Shown one piece after another: positions 1-11,921 of a stretch of DNA of 64,000 bases. The translations under genes and the position numbers were made by a program. The DNA is from Vespula vulgaris (lineage: Eukaryota > Arthropoda > Insecta > Hymenoptera > Vespidae). A model generated the notes under the pieces. The model saw only the letters and a list, made by a program, of their open reading frames with translations. It made no database searches and had not been told where the DNA came from. Where the stretch lies: the NCBI RefSeq assembly GCF_905475345.1, contig NC_066608.1, forward strand, positions 124,001-188,000. Reading direction: 5' to 3'. Positions within the stretch are counted from its first letter, which is position 1; every line of letters begins with the position of its first letter.

Positions 1-3000
1 TGCAGCATCCGACTGGAAGGAAGCGGAAAGACCAGCGCGACTCGCTCCTCTCGCTTTTCCCACCCTTCGCTCTTCGTTTCTTTTCGTTCTCTTCCGCGCA
101 GCTGCTTAGCAACTCTCTGACCTACCTTGGCTGCTTGCCCGCGTTTGTCCTTTCGAAAGTCATTGTCTTTGCTACTTTTACCCATCTTCGATTAACTCTA
201 CATCGTCGTTAAGGAGAACTCGTTGTCGGAAGGGCGCGGACAGGACCTGTCGTCGATTTACCTTCTGTTTGCAGTCGCATATTCGTTTTTATTACTTGTT
301 TGGAAAGGAGGAGGAACCCCTCCTACCGGGTGGAATCCGTGTACCGGACGCTCCCCGGTACACGGATTACACGCTCGTGTCTCACGGGTCAAGATTCATC
401 GTAGGACCATTAGCCGCGCTCGTCTCGTAATCCGTCAAGGAGCTTCCCGATGATCCTGGAAAAGCAACGAAGCCGGTCGAGCGAGCTGTCCACGCGAATA
501 CGGGTTGACCTTTCTCGATCCCGATTCTTCGGGGAGCGACCGTTGACAAAGTCCATCGCCTTTACGTCTTGCTCGGTTTCGAAGTAAGGAAAGGACCTGC
601 GCGACCGGTAGATCGAGAATTCTCTCGTTCTCGTACTTTGGAACGAATTTCATTGTCAAGAGGATCGAGCAACCTGTACCGGGCGAGCGCGTGCTGTCCA
701 CCGTGATCGTGATCCACTCGAAGCCGAGACTCGATCGTCCGGCTTCGTGTTTCCGCTCTTCGAACCGGTCAAGTAGTCGGTGGGCCGATCGCTCGACTCC
801 GATGACCCGTTGATCCCACGGTGATGACCCTATCGATGATGAGCAACGATACCCTAACTCGTGCTAACCGGCTCTATCTCGAGGCGTATCGCATATTGCT
901 ACAATAAGGATCAGGACGGTCGATCGTAGAGCACGATAGGAAGGAAGGAGTAATTAGACTCGTTAACCGTGAATACTCTTTATCCGTACTTCCGCGTGCT
1001 TCCTTTATTCACGACCGGATCTCGTCCTGCGAAACCGTCCGTCGTTTCGTGTCGTACGATAGATTTACATAGGATTTGTCGTTCCGATGACGTTCTCTTT
1101 ACGTCCGGTTTCCCGAAGCAAGGATCAAGACGTTATTTTCCCTTCTTCATTTACAAGATAGTCGCTTTCGCACGGGGTATACGTACGTAATCGTCTAACG
1201 ACGATCCGAGCAAGGGAGAGAGAGAGAGAGGTCTCGCTCGTTTATTCGACGAGCAGCGAGGAAAGTCGTAATTCCTCGCTAAATCCTAGAAATCGTCGGA
1301 ATTTTCCCAGAGGTGTACGTTACCGATATTTGCATAGGACCCGTGTACGCTCGGTACACATCCTAGGAAAAAATCAAAAGTCACGGACACTTAGGAAAGA
1401 CCGGAAGGATTTGCTTTTGAAAAGCGGACGCAATCCGGAGAAAACGTCGCGATTGCTCGGAGACGTCCGTGGTAGGTCCATCCGTGACTTCAATCAAGAG
1501 AGACGTCGTCCTTAAATTTTCTTTGACTCTTCGTCTTCCTTTTTCCCCGCTATGTACATTTCGTATTACGCTAACTGCGACAACCGCGTCGCATTCGTTA
1601 AATTTCGAGATCTTTGCGCGAACGAGCCCAGCCGGAACGGTCTCAGATGGGACAAAAATCGAATAAGAGAGAAACGATAGTCGAAGGGACTGTGCGTAAT
1701 ATTTCAAGTAATCGCGCCGTTCTCTCTCGTATTTGTCAGACGGAATTCGATCTTCCCGACTGTTTTTTCTTCCACGGATTTGCATACGTAGTACCTCCAG
1801 TTAAAACTGGATCGGTGTAATCTTTTCCGAGGCAACCCCAAAATGCAATCCGAGCTCGAGGTAAGGGCGGTTTTCGGGTTGCAGCAGCGTCGCACGAAAT
1901 CGTGCCAGCTTTGATTCGCTCTCTTTTCTTTTCTCTCTCTCTCTCTCTCTCTCTCCTTCTTGCTCCGGGGGTTACCATCCAAGAAGCGATATCCTAATGG
2001 GACCGTGACAGGGACCTGTTGGTTGGTCAGAGGTCCAGAGGAGAAACCGGACGTTGGGGCCTAGGGGTCAATTCGAGTCAATGGACGCGCGAGTTCGAAT
2101 CTGCTGCCGGAACGAGTCAATCGACGTGTTCGACCTTCGAACTTTCGACGAAACCGGCAGGGCTTTCCAACGTGTCCTTTTTTCGCGATCGTCGTCGAAT
2201 CGATATTATTATTAATAGACGTCAATTACATCTTTGCGCGCTTTATACGGGAAGCGTTTTTCACGTCCTTTCACTTTTCTAATTATCGCATTGAGCGCGA
2301 TACGCGTTGAATTTGACGCGCGTTACGAGCAGGTGCGTCCTCTTCTTCGCATTTTCTATCGAAACTCGGAGCCTTTTTCATCGAATTGTTATTCAAATAT
2401 TCCGGCGTAAAGCGCTTCGTATCAAAGAGCGTTATTTTTTTTGCGTTTTTTACCTATAGGTAATTAGCGCGTTGCAAACTTAAGCTCGTCCTTTACCTCG
2501 TCGATTTTTTCATTTTAGAGGACAGCGAGCTCCTTCTTCGCGTCGTCTCGCTTGTATTCTCCGTCACGTAGAGTCTTCCCCTTCTCCTTCTTCCTCGATT
2601 GTCTCTCATCGACGGATACGCATCTCGAAAGAAATATGTCCCTAACCGTTTACCATTATACGATCCGTGCAACGTCGACGATCGAGGGGCGAACTTATCC
2701 GTTCAAAAGGGGTACGCCAAAAACACTATAGCGCACCTAGCATCCTATCGAAGGAGACGCTTCTTGCCCAACACACGTACGCGTGCGTTCAAATAGATAC
2801 GGTCCAAGAAGCGTTGGTAGAGAGCGTAGCGCACGAATGAGCACGAAACGAAAACTCGCTCCCTCTCTGTCTCTCGTGTCTCGCTCCTTGTGGAAAGGGT
2901 GACTGTTCCCGAGGATGCTGTGAGAACGTTCTCACAGATACAGCAGATCACCTGTAGCCATTGTGTAGAGCATCCCTTCGAAAAACGAATCTTTCTACCC

Positions 3001-6000
3001 CCCATCGATCGGTATCCGTCGGATAAACGCGATCTTTGAACGATATAGCTAGCTCGTCGATCCTCCTCTCGAACGCGATAAGGTCTCTCTAGAAATCGAT
3101 ACGTCGACGGGATATACGTTTGACTCTTCGCTACAAAATTTTTGCAAAATGTTTCCGACGTAAGAACAAAATTCGTGTCTCTCTAGGAAGAATTTGACGG
3201 TTATTCTTGCATGGACGACGCGGAGAAAGCTATGGAGGGATAGAAGCGACGTAAATGAGGAAGAGTCGAATGGAGTTGGGAAAGAGAACCAAAGAAGAGG
3301 GCAAAGTAGAGAGAGAGAGAGAGAGACAGAGTAAAAGGCCTAGCTCCGATTCCACAGCGCGTCATCCCTTTTACATTTTAATTTCTCCCCTTTTGCACCG
3401 GCTTTTCAAACGTCTCTCCCCACTTCCTTGATATACCGAAATTCGCCGTCTCTTTCCGTCTCGCTTTCCTCGCTCTCTCTCTCCTTTATATTCTCTCCTC
3501 CTTTCCATCCACCGCGACTAGGTGGCATCCCTTTAACATTATAATGTTCCCTCGCTATTTCTTTCCTTCCTCAGTGGCTATCTCCCTTCCTTTCCAATAC
3601 TCTTCTACCCCTTTCTAGTCGCGCAACGTACCGATTTATGGGTTAGGAAGGAAATTCTAAGGAAATGTTATGCCACCGGCCCGGAGTATCAATGCGAGAG
3701 CCGTTGAACGGCGAACTCGATCACGATTTTCGAATACGTTCGCGGGATTATCGAGTACCTGGGGTATGTCTCTCCTATCGACGATAGGATCGTCTACGTA
3801 CGCGAGAGAAAAGGCGAGAGGCCGAGTTGGCTTAGGATTCTCCGAGAGGAGAGGATCGTATCCTAATACCCGGCATATATTAACGGCCACGAGGGAAATT
3901 GGATTAAAGCGTTGGAATCGTTAGCGCGGATTTTGCATACACCTCGCGACCCCTTTTCCTAGAGCTTTCCTTAACCCTTTCCTACGATTCGAACGACGTA
4001 TAACGGAAAGATTTTCACGCCCTATCGTGTAGCTTAATCGCAAACACGATTCAACGAAATCTTTTTATTGGTTCGCCCCGAAAGAAATAACAAGTTGGAA
4101 TGGCCGAACGACGAGCAAAATATTTCAAGTCGTCGCGCGACACGAAAGCGTTCCCGGGTTTTACGAGTGATTAATGATCTTCTCGACGGACTCGTACCGT
4201 CGACGTTCGTTTCGTCGAGGATAGGAAAATGCGGGCTGTTGCTCGTGTACGACACGTCGCGGTGCACCCTACGATTTATTTTCAAACTTGCGAAGAAGTG
4301 GACGTCGGAGCACGGTAAGCGTCGGTACGTCGGTAAGCTAAATTCGATAAAAAGGCAACGAGAGTTGTATCGAAACGATAAATTGCCCGGATCGTTGGGC
4401 GAACGTTTATAAGTCGATCCGGTAATTCGTGCACGGAGCGCGAATCGGAGGTGGATCGAGGGGCCGAGCGGTCGGAGGCACGCGCTAGGAGAGCTCTTTG
4501 ACGCTGCTCGTAAAGTGACCATTGGTCATTGTCGCGAGCGAGAACGCAAGAGGAAGAGAAGAACCGGTTACCTCCTCCCGCCAAGGAGAACGCAGCCACG
4601 TGCCTCGAGACGTGGTCCACCGAGCATGGAAGAAGTGCCGATTATGAGCAACGCTCGTGTAAGACCCGGTAACACCTGCCCCGGCTTGAAATAAACGCGC
4701 TCGAGCTCGCAAGACCAAGGACGACGTCTTTCGCTTTTATAAAAGGGAAACGATACCGTTTCGGGAACGGGACGGATTTTTTTTCGCGTCGATTCGTTTC
4801 CTTCGAATTGATTCGCGCTCTTCTCGTAAACGGCGAACGTCGGACGTGCCCGATAATCGGCTCAAGTATTTCACGAACGAATTACAAAGAGTTTAACCGA
4901 GACGCGCTTCGGGCAAAGATCTCGGCCAAAGTCAAGGCAAAGTTCGTTGCTCGCGAGAGTGGGCCAAGCATGGAAATCCATGCGATTTGCATACTTTCCG
5001 TTGAACGACAGTTGTCGCTTTCTCTCTTCCCATCTTCCGAGTCTCTCTCTTCCGAGTCTCTCTTCCGTACCTTTTCTTTCCGGTCGTCGGATAGTCGCCC
5101 GAGTCCGTTGACCGTGCGCGATTCGCTACATATTCTCAAAAGCCGGGCGTTGTCTACCTAGCCCCTTTGCTCCTTTTCCTCTCCCCCCCCTCCTCTCTCT
5201 CTCTCAGCGTCGTCGTCGACCATGGTCAAATGGAAGAAGCAACGAGAGGAAGACGTGCCTTGGAAACGTTTAAAAAGGTTCCTACCTTCGTACCTTCGTC
5301 ATCGAATGCTACTTACATATGTACCAGGAGCGCTACCGAATTTTTTACACGAGGAACAATAGAAACATTCTGACCAGTGGGCCCGCGTGCCGTCGACCTG
5401 CCAACCGAAATCGGATAGGATCGGGCCAACAGCCCGATCGTGAGCCACTCTCCTCCACCCGGAAAGGTGGCCGACGTCGGGAGAAGGGGTAGTTCGGCAT
5501 TCCGTTCCTCGCCGGACGGACGAATCGATAGGATTTGCGAGAACGTGAGTTCGCTTTCGAAGACTCTTCGATTTCCTTTCGTTCCCTTCGCAACGCGTAC
5601 CGCGTCTCGATCGTGGCCTAGGGAATTTTTTGATTTCTTCCAGGAAACGCAATTTTCTCAAATAGAATCTACGTTCGGATTTTTAAATAAGATTCCAGGA
5701 GAATCGAAAAGTCGATAAAACTCTTCCCACTCGATTACGTATGACAACACCCAAATCATGATACATCGTCTTCTCGAAAGTTTCCAAAGAAAAGACAGTT
5801 CGTTTCGACTTGTTCACGGAGCTTACTCTTATCGGGAAAAAGTTTCCGTGTCTATCCGTTTTCCTTTTTCGCATCTTCCACGGACGATTTCGATCGATAA
5901 CGAGCGATACTCGCGAATATATTCTCTCGACGTTCGCAATACGTTTTATATGCACCGAAAAGAAAATGTCTTCGATTCGATTAAATTCGAGCCTTTAGCT

Positions 6001-7925
6001 TGGAATCTTTAAGCCGCTTCGCGTATGTTCCTTTTTTGTTTTCTTTCTTTAATAGAACTTTCCGAGAGATGCCAGCCAAGAATTTAGTTTCCTCCATCTG
6101 GTTTTTCCACTCGCTCGGATATAAGACCGTTTTATCGTCGCCTCGAGTATCTCTCTCTCTCTCTCTCTCTCTCGCCTCGCGAGAAAGAAAGTTCAGAGTA
6201 TTCTCTCCGTAAACCAATTCCCTCCTCACTTTGTCGGAGCGATCGAATAGCGTATTGTACTCTCCCGATAGTCCCGACGTTATCGGCAGAGTTTTCAAAT
6301 CGCATCGAATTCAATTTATTAATACTCCGAGGGAAGCTTATTTTTAGGAAAGGAAGAAGCGAAAAGGGACTTCCCTTCGCGAAATACGGTGTTAACGCGG
6401 ACGCCTCTTTTCATCGAGAAACATGATAGATGAGAAAACATTTATAATTTCGTCGAGCGTACGAAAGGGTCGACCGCGAGAGAAAACCGCAGAGGACGGA
6501 ATGTAGTTCAAGTGCAACCCTTCGTTGTCGGCTTGTAACGCTCGAAAGTGGAAAGGCCCCGCGCTTTCGTCGGGGGGCTGCTTGCGTTCCTGCGATTAAT
6601 CAGGATTATCCGAAGGTCCGACCTCCTGGCCTCGCGCCGTCCTTCCCTCGATAACCGTGTGCGATGACCATCCGTCATCGGGGAGAATCTCCCTTGCGGA
6701 TACGTCGCACCTCCCTCGGGACGACGATTGGCTCGCGAGCCACTATAAACCGGGCGATCATTACGGTGTCATTAACTCTGACGAGCGTGTAATCGTACCA
6801 CGGGCAAGAGGTCAGAGGGCGAGCGACGTACCTCTGGCCAAGCCGAGGCCACGTCGGTAAGGTCACGGCTCCGCACTCCACTCGTCCCGATCGAACGGCT
6901 CTTCCGAATTAATTGACCCATCCGAGCGTGATCGAACCGTTATCGAGGGAAAAACTCGGAGGATTCGTCCCCGATTCCTTCGTGCGCTCTTTCTCCGTTT
7001 GGACTGTCGATCGACTTTTTAAATCGATAGATAATAGAACAATTTCAGCTGGTATCGGGTTTTACTACCTCCCCGCTGCGAGGGGAGTTCGCCGTGACGC
7101 GCGTAACGAAGATCGCGGTCGTCTCGTCCTTTCGGCAAAATTCCGACGATCGTGAAACTCCGCTAGTCCGCACCCTCGAGGAAAGACGACAGAGGATTAC
7201 GCGAGAAGGATCCCGCGCGGAGCTGCGACTCGAGATGCAGGTCGTTCCGTAGGTCCCCCTAATGAAAACCGGAAGAGAGATAGCGAGAGGTGGAGAGAGG
7301 GAGAAAGAGAGAAGGAAAGCAAAGAACGCGCCATTGTCCTGTAAAACGTCGAGGACCAGGTGGCCAGGATCCGAGCCATTACGTTCGTGGATTAATCGTA
7401 ATGCAAAAACTCGAGATGGCTAACGAAATGATAGAAGTGTCCGTCTCTAAAGCAACCGTCCGCAGCATAGAAGCTGGACTTTTTGTCGACTGGCCGAGAG
7501 CAGCATAAGTTATCAGCGTGATTAAACAAGGGATCGTGGCGATGCATCTAGGAATTCCTCCGGGGACGCGGTACGGTCGAACGAAGGGTTCGTAAGATGT
7601 CAGTTGGTAATCCGTCCTTGGAAAATACAAAAGGGCGGGGACGAGTGCGCGGAGGTTGGAGAACGGTCGCGATACGGGCGCGTAATAAAGACCGTTCTCG
7701 ATCGTCGATGGAAATAATCGACGGAAATCGAATTCCTTCCCTTCGAAGATATCTTTATTAAAAAAAGGTAAACGGTCGATAGATATTTTACGCGACAACT
7801 TTCCTAGCGGATAGATTATTAAAATTTCGAGAGAACGTCGAAGGTTGCTCGTGAAAGGACGCTCGGAAGCGAGCAAGTCGGTCCTTACGGGCGAAATACG
7901 GAGACCCGTTTAATACGAGCACATC
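1..7925. other. Non-coding, CpG-rich; no gene recognised
   Basis: All ORFs here are short and unlike any family I know. It holds short (GA)/(CT) microsatellites near 1216-1231, 1932-1955, 3308-3326 and 6151-6173, and a perfect hairpin at 334-368. A donor/acceptor pair at 5545/5643 resembles a small intron. The stretch is distal upstream sequence or an intron of an unseen gene. Confidence 0.6.
334..368. repeat. Perfect 14-bp inverted repeat with 7-base loop
   Basis: AATCCGTGTACCGG at 334-347 is exactly the reverse complement of CCGGTACACGGATT at 355-368, with loop ACGCTCC. The stem is too short for a typical precursor microRNA and the flanks do not extend the pairing. Confidence 0.9.
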
Positions 7926-7929
7926 GCTT

Positions 7930-8330
7930 TAAAGCTCTTGGCGTGGGTGAGAGTAGATGGCCCTAGGATGGTTGCCACGGCGGTGGCTGCCACGCGGTGG
8001 TGTGAGTGGGTTTTGGAGGTTGGTGATTCTAAGAGGTCCAGCGCTCACACACGTGGGAGCCGCTTGGGAGGAGGAGGAGGAGGAGGAGCAGGAGCAGGAG
8101 AGTGGAAGGACGAAGGCTGCTGGAGGCTCTGGTCCAGGGGGCGCCGGTATTGATCTCTTGGCCCACCTCCTGCCCCGACTCCTCGACCACGGCGAAAGGA
8201 GGATGCTGGATGGAGGGAGGGTGGTCGGTGGGTGGGTGGACGGAGGGTGCCCAGGGTGTGTAAGATGTCAGCGTGCGTACATACAAAGTAGAACGGGTCC
8301 GCGTCTCGCCAAGACGAGACGCACGCAAGT
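7930..8330. other. G-rich, GC-skewed block with GGA repeat
   Basis: The plus strand is strikingly G-rich, with a (GGA)n run at 8066-8100, GTGG-rich sequence at 7965-8010 and runs of GGG at 8213-8258. The minus strand gives proline/leucine-rich ORFs that are repeat by-products. No gene is recognised. Confidence 0.6.
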
Positions 8331-11300
8331 CCTCGGGTTTCCTCTTCTACGTTGTTCCACTTAAATAAGTTATCTCGCACGACGTATACTCCTAGTAGAC
8401 GGATTAAGAGCACCGTCCTCCGATATGTACGTATACATATATATGTGTGTGTGCGCGTATATGCTATCTTTATATACCATATAATAGTATGCACGTATAT
8501 ATATATATATATATATATATATAAGTCTCGAAAGGGTTCCAGGGCCGACGGAATTTCATTATGATTTTCAAACATTCCAAGTATTCTCACCGTCTTCGCG
8601 AAGACCGTCGCTTCGGTAATAACGTTCTTATATCGTTCCTTATTCTTTTCTCTTTTCTTGAAAAAATTCTTCCTTTCGAAAGACTACGAAATATTATATC
8701 ACCGGTTAGAAATAGTTGTAGTTGTAAGTTAGGGGCTTGTATCGTCTGCTACGAGGGTACGTTCTACAGCGGTGTCTTGCGATATGGAAATTGTCTGGGG
8801 CATCGTTTAAAAACTTTGTAATCGACTTATCGTTTCCGACGCGTTGGAAACGACGAGAGAAGCCAGACGATGATTTACACCTTGTTACGAGATTGCCGAT
8901 AACCCCCGTCACCCTTCCGCCTTACGGAGATCGCATCAACTTCTTTGCTTACCCTCTTGTCGTACGAGTGTGAGTCAGTTACCAGGAAGAAAGGACAGAG
9001 GCAGGCAGGCATCAAGGACACGGACGCGTAATTATCCACCACCCACGCGTATACGGCTCAAACTCCTTCCAGCATCCAGCTTCCATTATCTCAGGCACGG
9101 GGTGCGAGTTTTGCTCGTTACGTTCGTGTATTCGAGCGAGCGAACGGGCGAACGAGCGAGCTAGCTAGCGAGCGAGCGAGCGAGCTAGCTAGCTCTCGCA
9201 CCTATCTACGTATGTACGTAGGTACATAGTACGTACCTACACACGTAAGCTCCTGCGCGTATACGCGCCTAGCGTGAATAATGTAAGGAGGGCAAGGAAA
9301 AGGGGGATATGGCTTGGGAAAAGCCGATACAGCCTTTGTCCACCGCACCGAAAGTTCCTCCCTCGAAAACAAATTAATTTCGTTCGAGAAACTTTCTTCT
9401 CTCTCTCTCTCTCTCTCCTCTTTAAGGAGAAAGCACTTTACATTTTGAAACGCGGTCTCTTTGATAACGAGGAACGTAAATGTGGGTCATTGAAAAAGCC
9501 GATAAATTCTTTGAAAATTGTTCTTTTCGAAAAGCAGAAAAGGGTCGTTCGATCGATCGCGTGCGTCGGTCTCGATAATCGTAGACGCCACGGAACGATC
9601 GAGATAACGAATTTTCCTCCCTGTCTCTCATTCGGCATATCTAAGAAGGAGCAGCGAAGGTAGGGTGCAGCGTGTCCAGGATATCGTACGTACGAGAAGA
9701 CGCACACACGGAGACGCGAAGTGAGCGCGTGAAACACGAAGAGCGACGTTAGGAAGGTTCGACCGGCCTAACATACGCGCGAGCGTGTGTGTGTGCGCGC
9801 GCGCGCGTGTGTGTGCTCGGAGTAGCACTTGCGCGCAAACTTGGCGAAGCTCCGGGAAGCAATTTACATGGCAGCATCTCCTCTCCTCGCGATCCCATAG
9901 TAGGTGGACGCCGGCGAAGGGTACGAGACGGCATTGTAATTCAAGTAATGTAAGCTTTATGCAAAATACATGTTAGTTAGGAGTGCAGGAGATGGAGCCA
10001 CCCTTCGCCGCTCTCTCGCCTCCCTCTTTCAACCCTCTTTCGTCCCTCTGCCCCTCCTTACGTCCTCCCTCGATCCCTCTCCTCGAACGTTTTCCATCTC
10101 CGTCGAAAGTTCCTCCGGGGTAAAGCTCCCTGCTGCTTGCCTGCCACTGGCTACTTCGCCCACACGTAGTCACACGTGCTCCACATCGACGTTATTTACA
10201 TACGCGCATATCCGTATATATAGGTTCGCCTATATACGTAGGTACACGTGACGCATGGAAAAGTGTGCGAGTCGCACGGAAAACGTGCGATCCTACGGAA
10301 TTCTGTAAAGGTCCGCACGCACACGCCTTCGCGATCTCTTTCGTCTCCCCCTCCCTCTCTCTCGCTCTCTCTCTCTCGCTCTCTCTCTCTCTCCCCGCCT
10401 GCCCGACTCCCGTCGACCACCCTTCGTCTTTTCTCCGCTTTCTCCCTTTCGTGTGCTTATACGCCCGCACTGTACCTAAACCTCCCTTGACCAAGGGCTG
10501 GACCAGGCATTGGCGTACTCGACCGATTTCACCTCGGGCTCTTGGTATTTTTGCCGATCGACGGATCGCTCGAGAACGTGCGTGCGAGACGAGAGAAAAG
10601 GTAGCTGCGTCGATCCTCGCTCTGCAGATTACGCGCCGAAGATGGAAATAATTTTCTAGGTGCCATTTCGAACTTGAGACGTAACGAGTTCGTTCGACCT
10701 CCGTTACAACTCGTAGAAGCGTTTTCGATCCAACGAATCCATTATCGTTAATTTCCGTTCGACTTGAAATTTCGATAACTCGGAACGTTTTACAGCCTCG
10801 TTCTCGATCCAACTTCGGCTCGCGGCTCTTTACGCCAATGCGGGGGTGAGAAATAGCTAGGAGGGTGTTGGCCGGATGTAAAAGCGAAAGGGGTTGGTGG
10901 ACCTCGTCCACGGCACACGCGAAAATTCTACGGCGCCTCGCAGCGCCACCGAAAAACGCTACGAGGACACCCAGCCCCGGGAGAACTTCGTAAATAATCT
11001 GAAAGGCGACGGTCCCTACCGAAAGGAAACCCCCTTCCTCCTGCCTTTCGCGATTCCAGAAAATCGATTCTCTAACCGCGTACGCTAAGCCGGAAAAAAG
11101 AGGAAAGGAGGCGTATGTAGAAACTGATTTTTTCTAAAATACCCAACAAATAAAGTTACAACGAACGAAGGAAAAAGAATCATCTTCCAAAACTCGACTG
11201 CGACCTCGGCTCGCTGTCGAAAGTTTTTAAGATCGAGAGCGAAGTCGTACCGATGTAACGTTTAGAGAGGCCGCGATTATTAGGAGAATATTTGATCGAT

Positions 11301-11887
11301 CGATGGAGTTTTCCAGAAGCGACCCCTCCTGCGTCGTAAGATCCCGCTTCTAATTTGCATGGATGGGAGAGACGAAGGAGGGACGAAGGAGAAACGAAGA
11401 TGGTAGCGATGGCGTTGAGCTTAGGCCGAATTCTCGGCTCAAGATCGTTGCGAAGGACTTTCGAGCGGGAGGAGAAGGATGGGATGCTCGGCCGTGCGAG
11501 AGAGAACGTGGCGACCACCCCATGGGGGATGCTGAACCGTTCGAGAGATGAGCTACGGCCAGTTCTGACCCCCTCGGCGAGCAGAAATTACCCCCTTATC
11601 TTCCAGCGGCAAGGCCGGCGCCATACACTGAATCCTAATGCCCAATCTCGAGATTAACGGGCAGCAAATTCGTCTCCGCACTCGTCTTAGGCTTTCGCCG
11701 ATTCGAAATCGTACGAGTAAGATGGTCGATGGTCGTAAATAAGTTTCATCGAGTCAAATGCCACTGGATAAAATACGCTGGAAAAAAGAAGCTCGGGGGA
11801 TAAGCCGAAAATTTGGGCGAAGCGGCGATCGATGCGGAAACGAGGAAGGCAAGGATAGAGCGCGCGCGTGTGTGCGTTCGCGCTCGA

Positions 11888-11921
<34 letters not shown>

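Noticed and set aside
2030..2110. tRNA-like segment with GAGTTCGAATC
   Set aside because: The cloverleaf does not form; the arms lack complementarity.
8029..8590. Proline/leucine-rich minus-strand ORFs
   Set aside because: They are antisense readings of the GGA repeat and the (TA)n repeat; no family motif is visible.
9205..9245. Hairpin from GTAC/CTAC-rich sequence as a microRNA precursor
   Set aside because: Only about eight pairs are perfect, and the sequence is a degenerate simple repeat. No known insect microRNA is recognised.
10192..10911. 239-codon minus-strand ORF
   Set aside because: A large part translates (CT)n/(GA)n repeat into RE-rich sequence, and the rest resembles nothing. 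There is no support as a gene.
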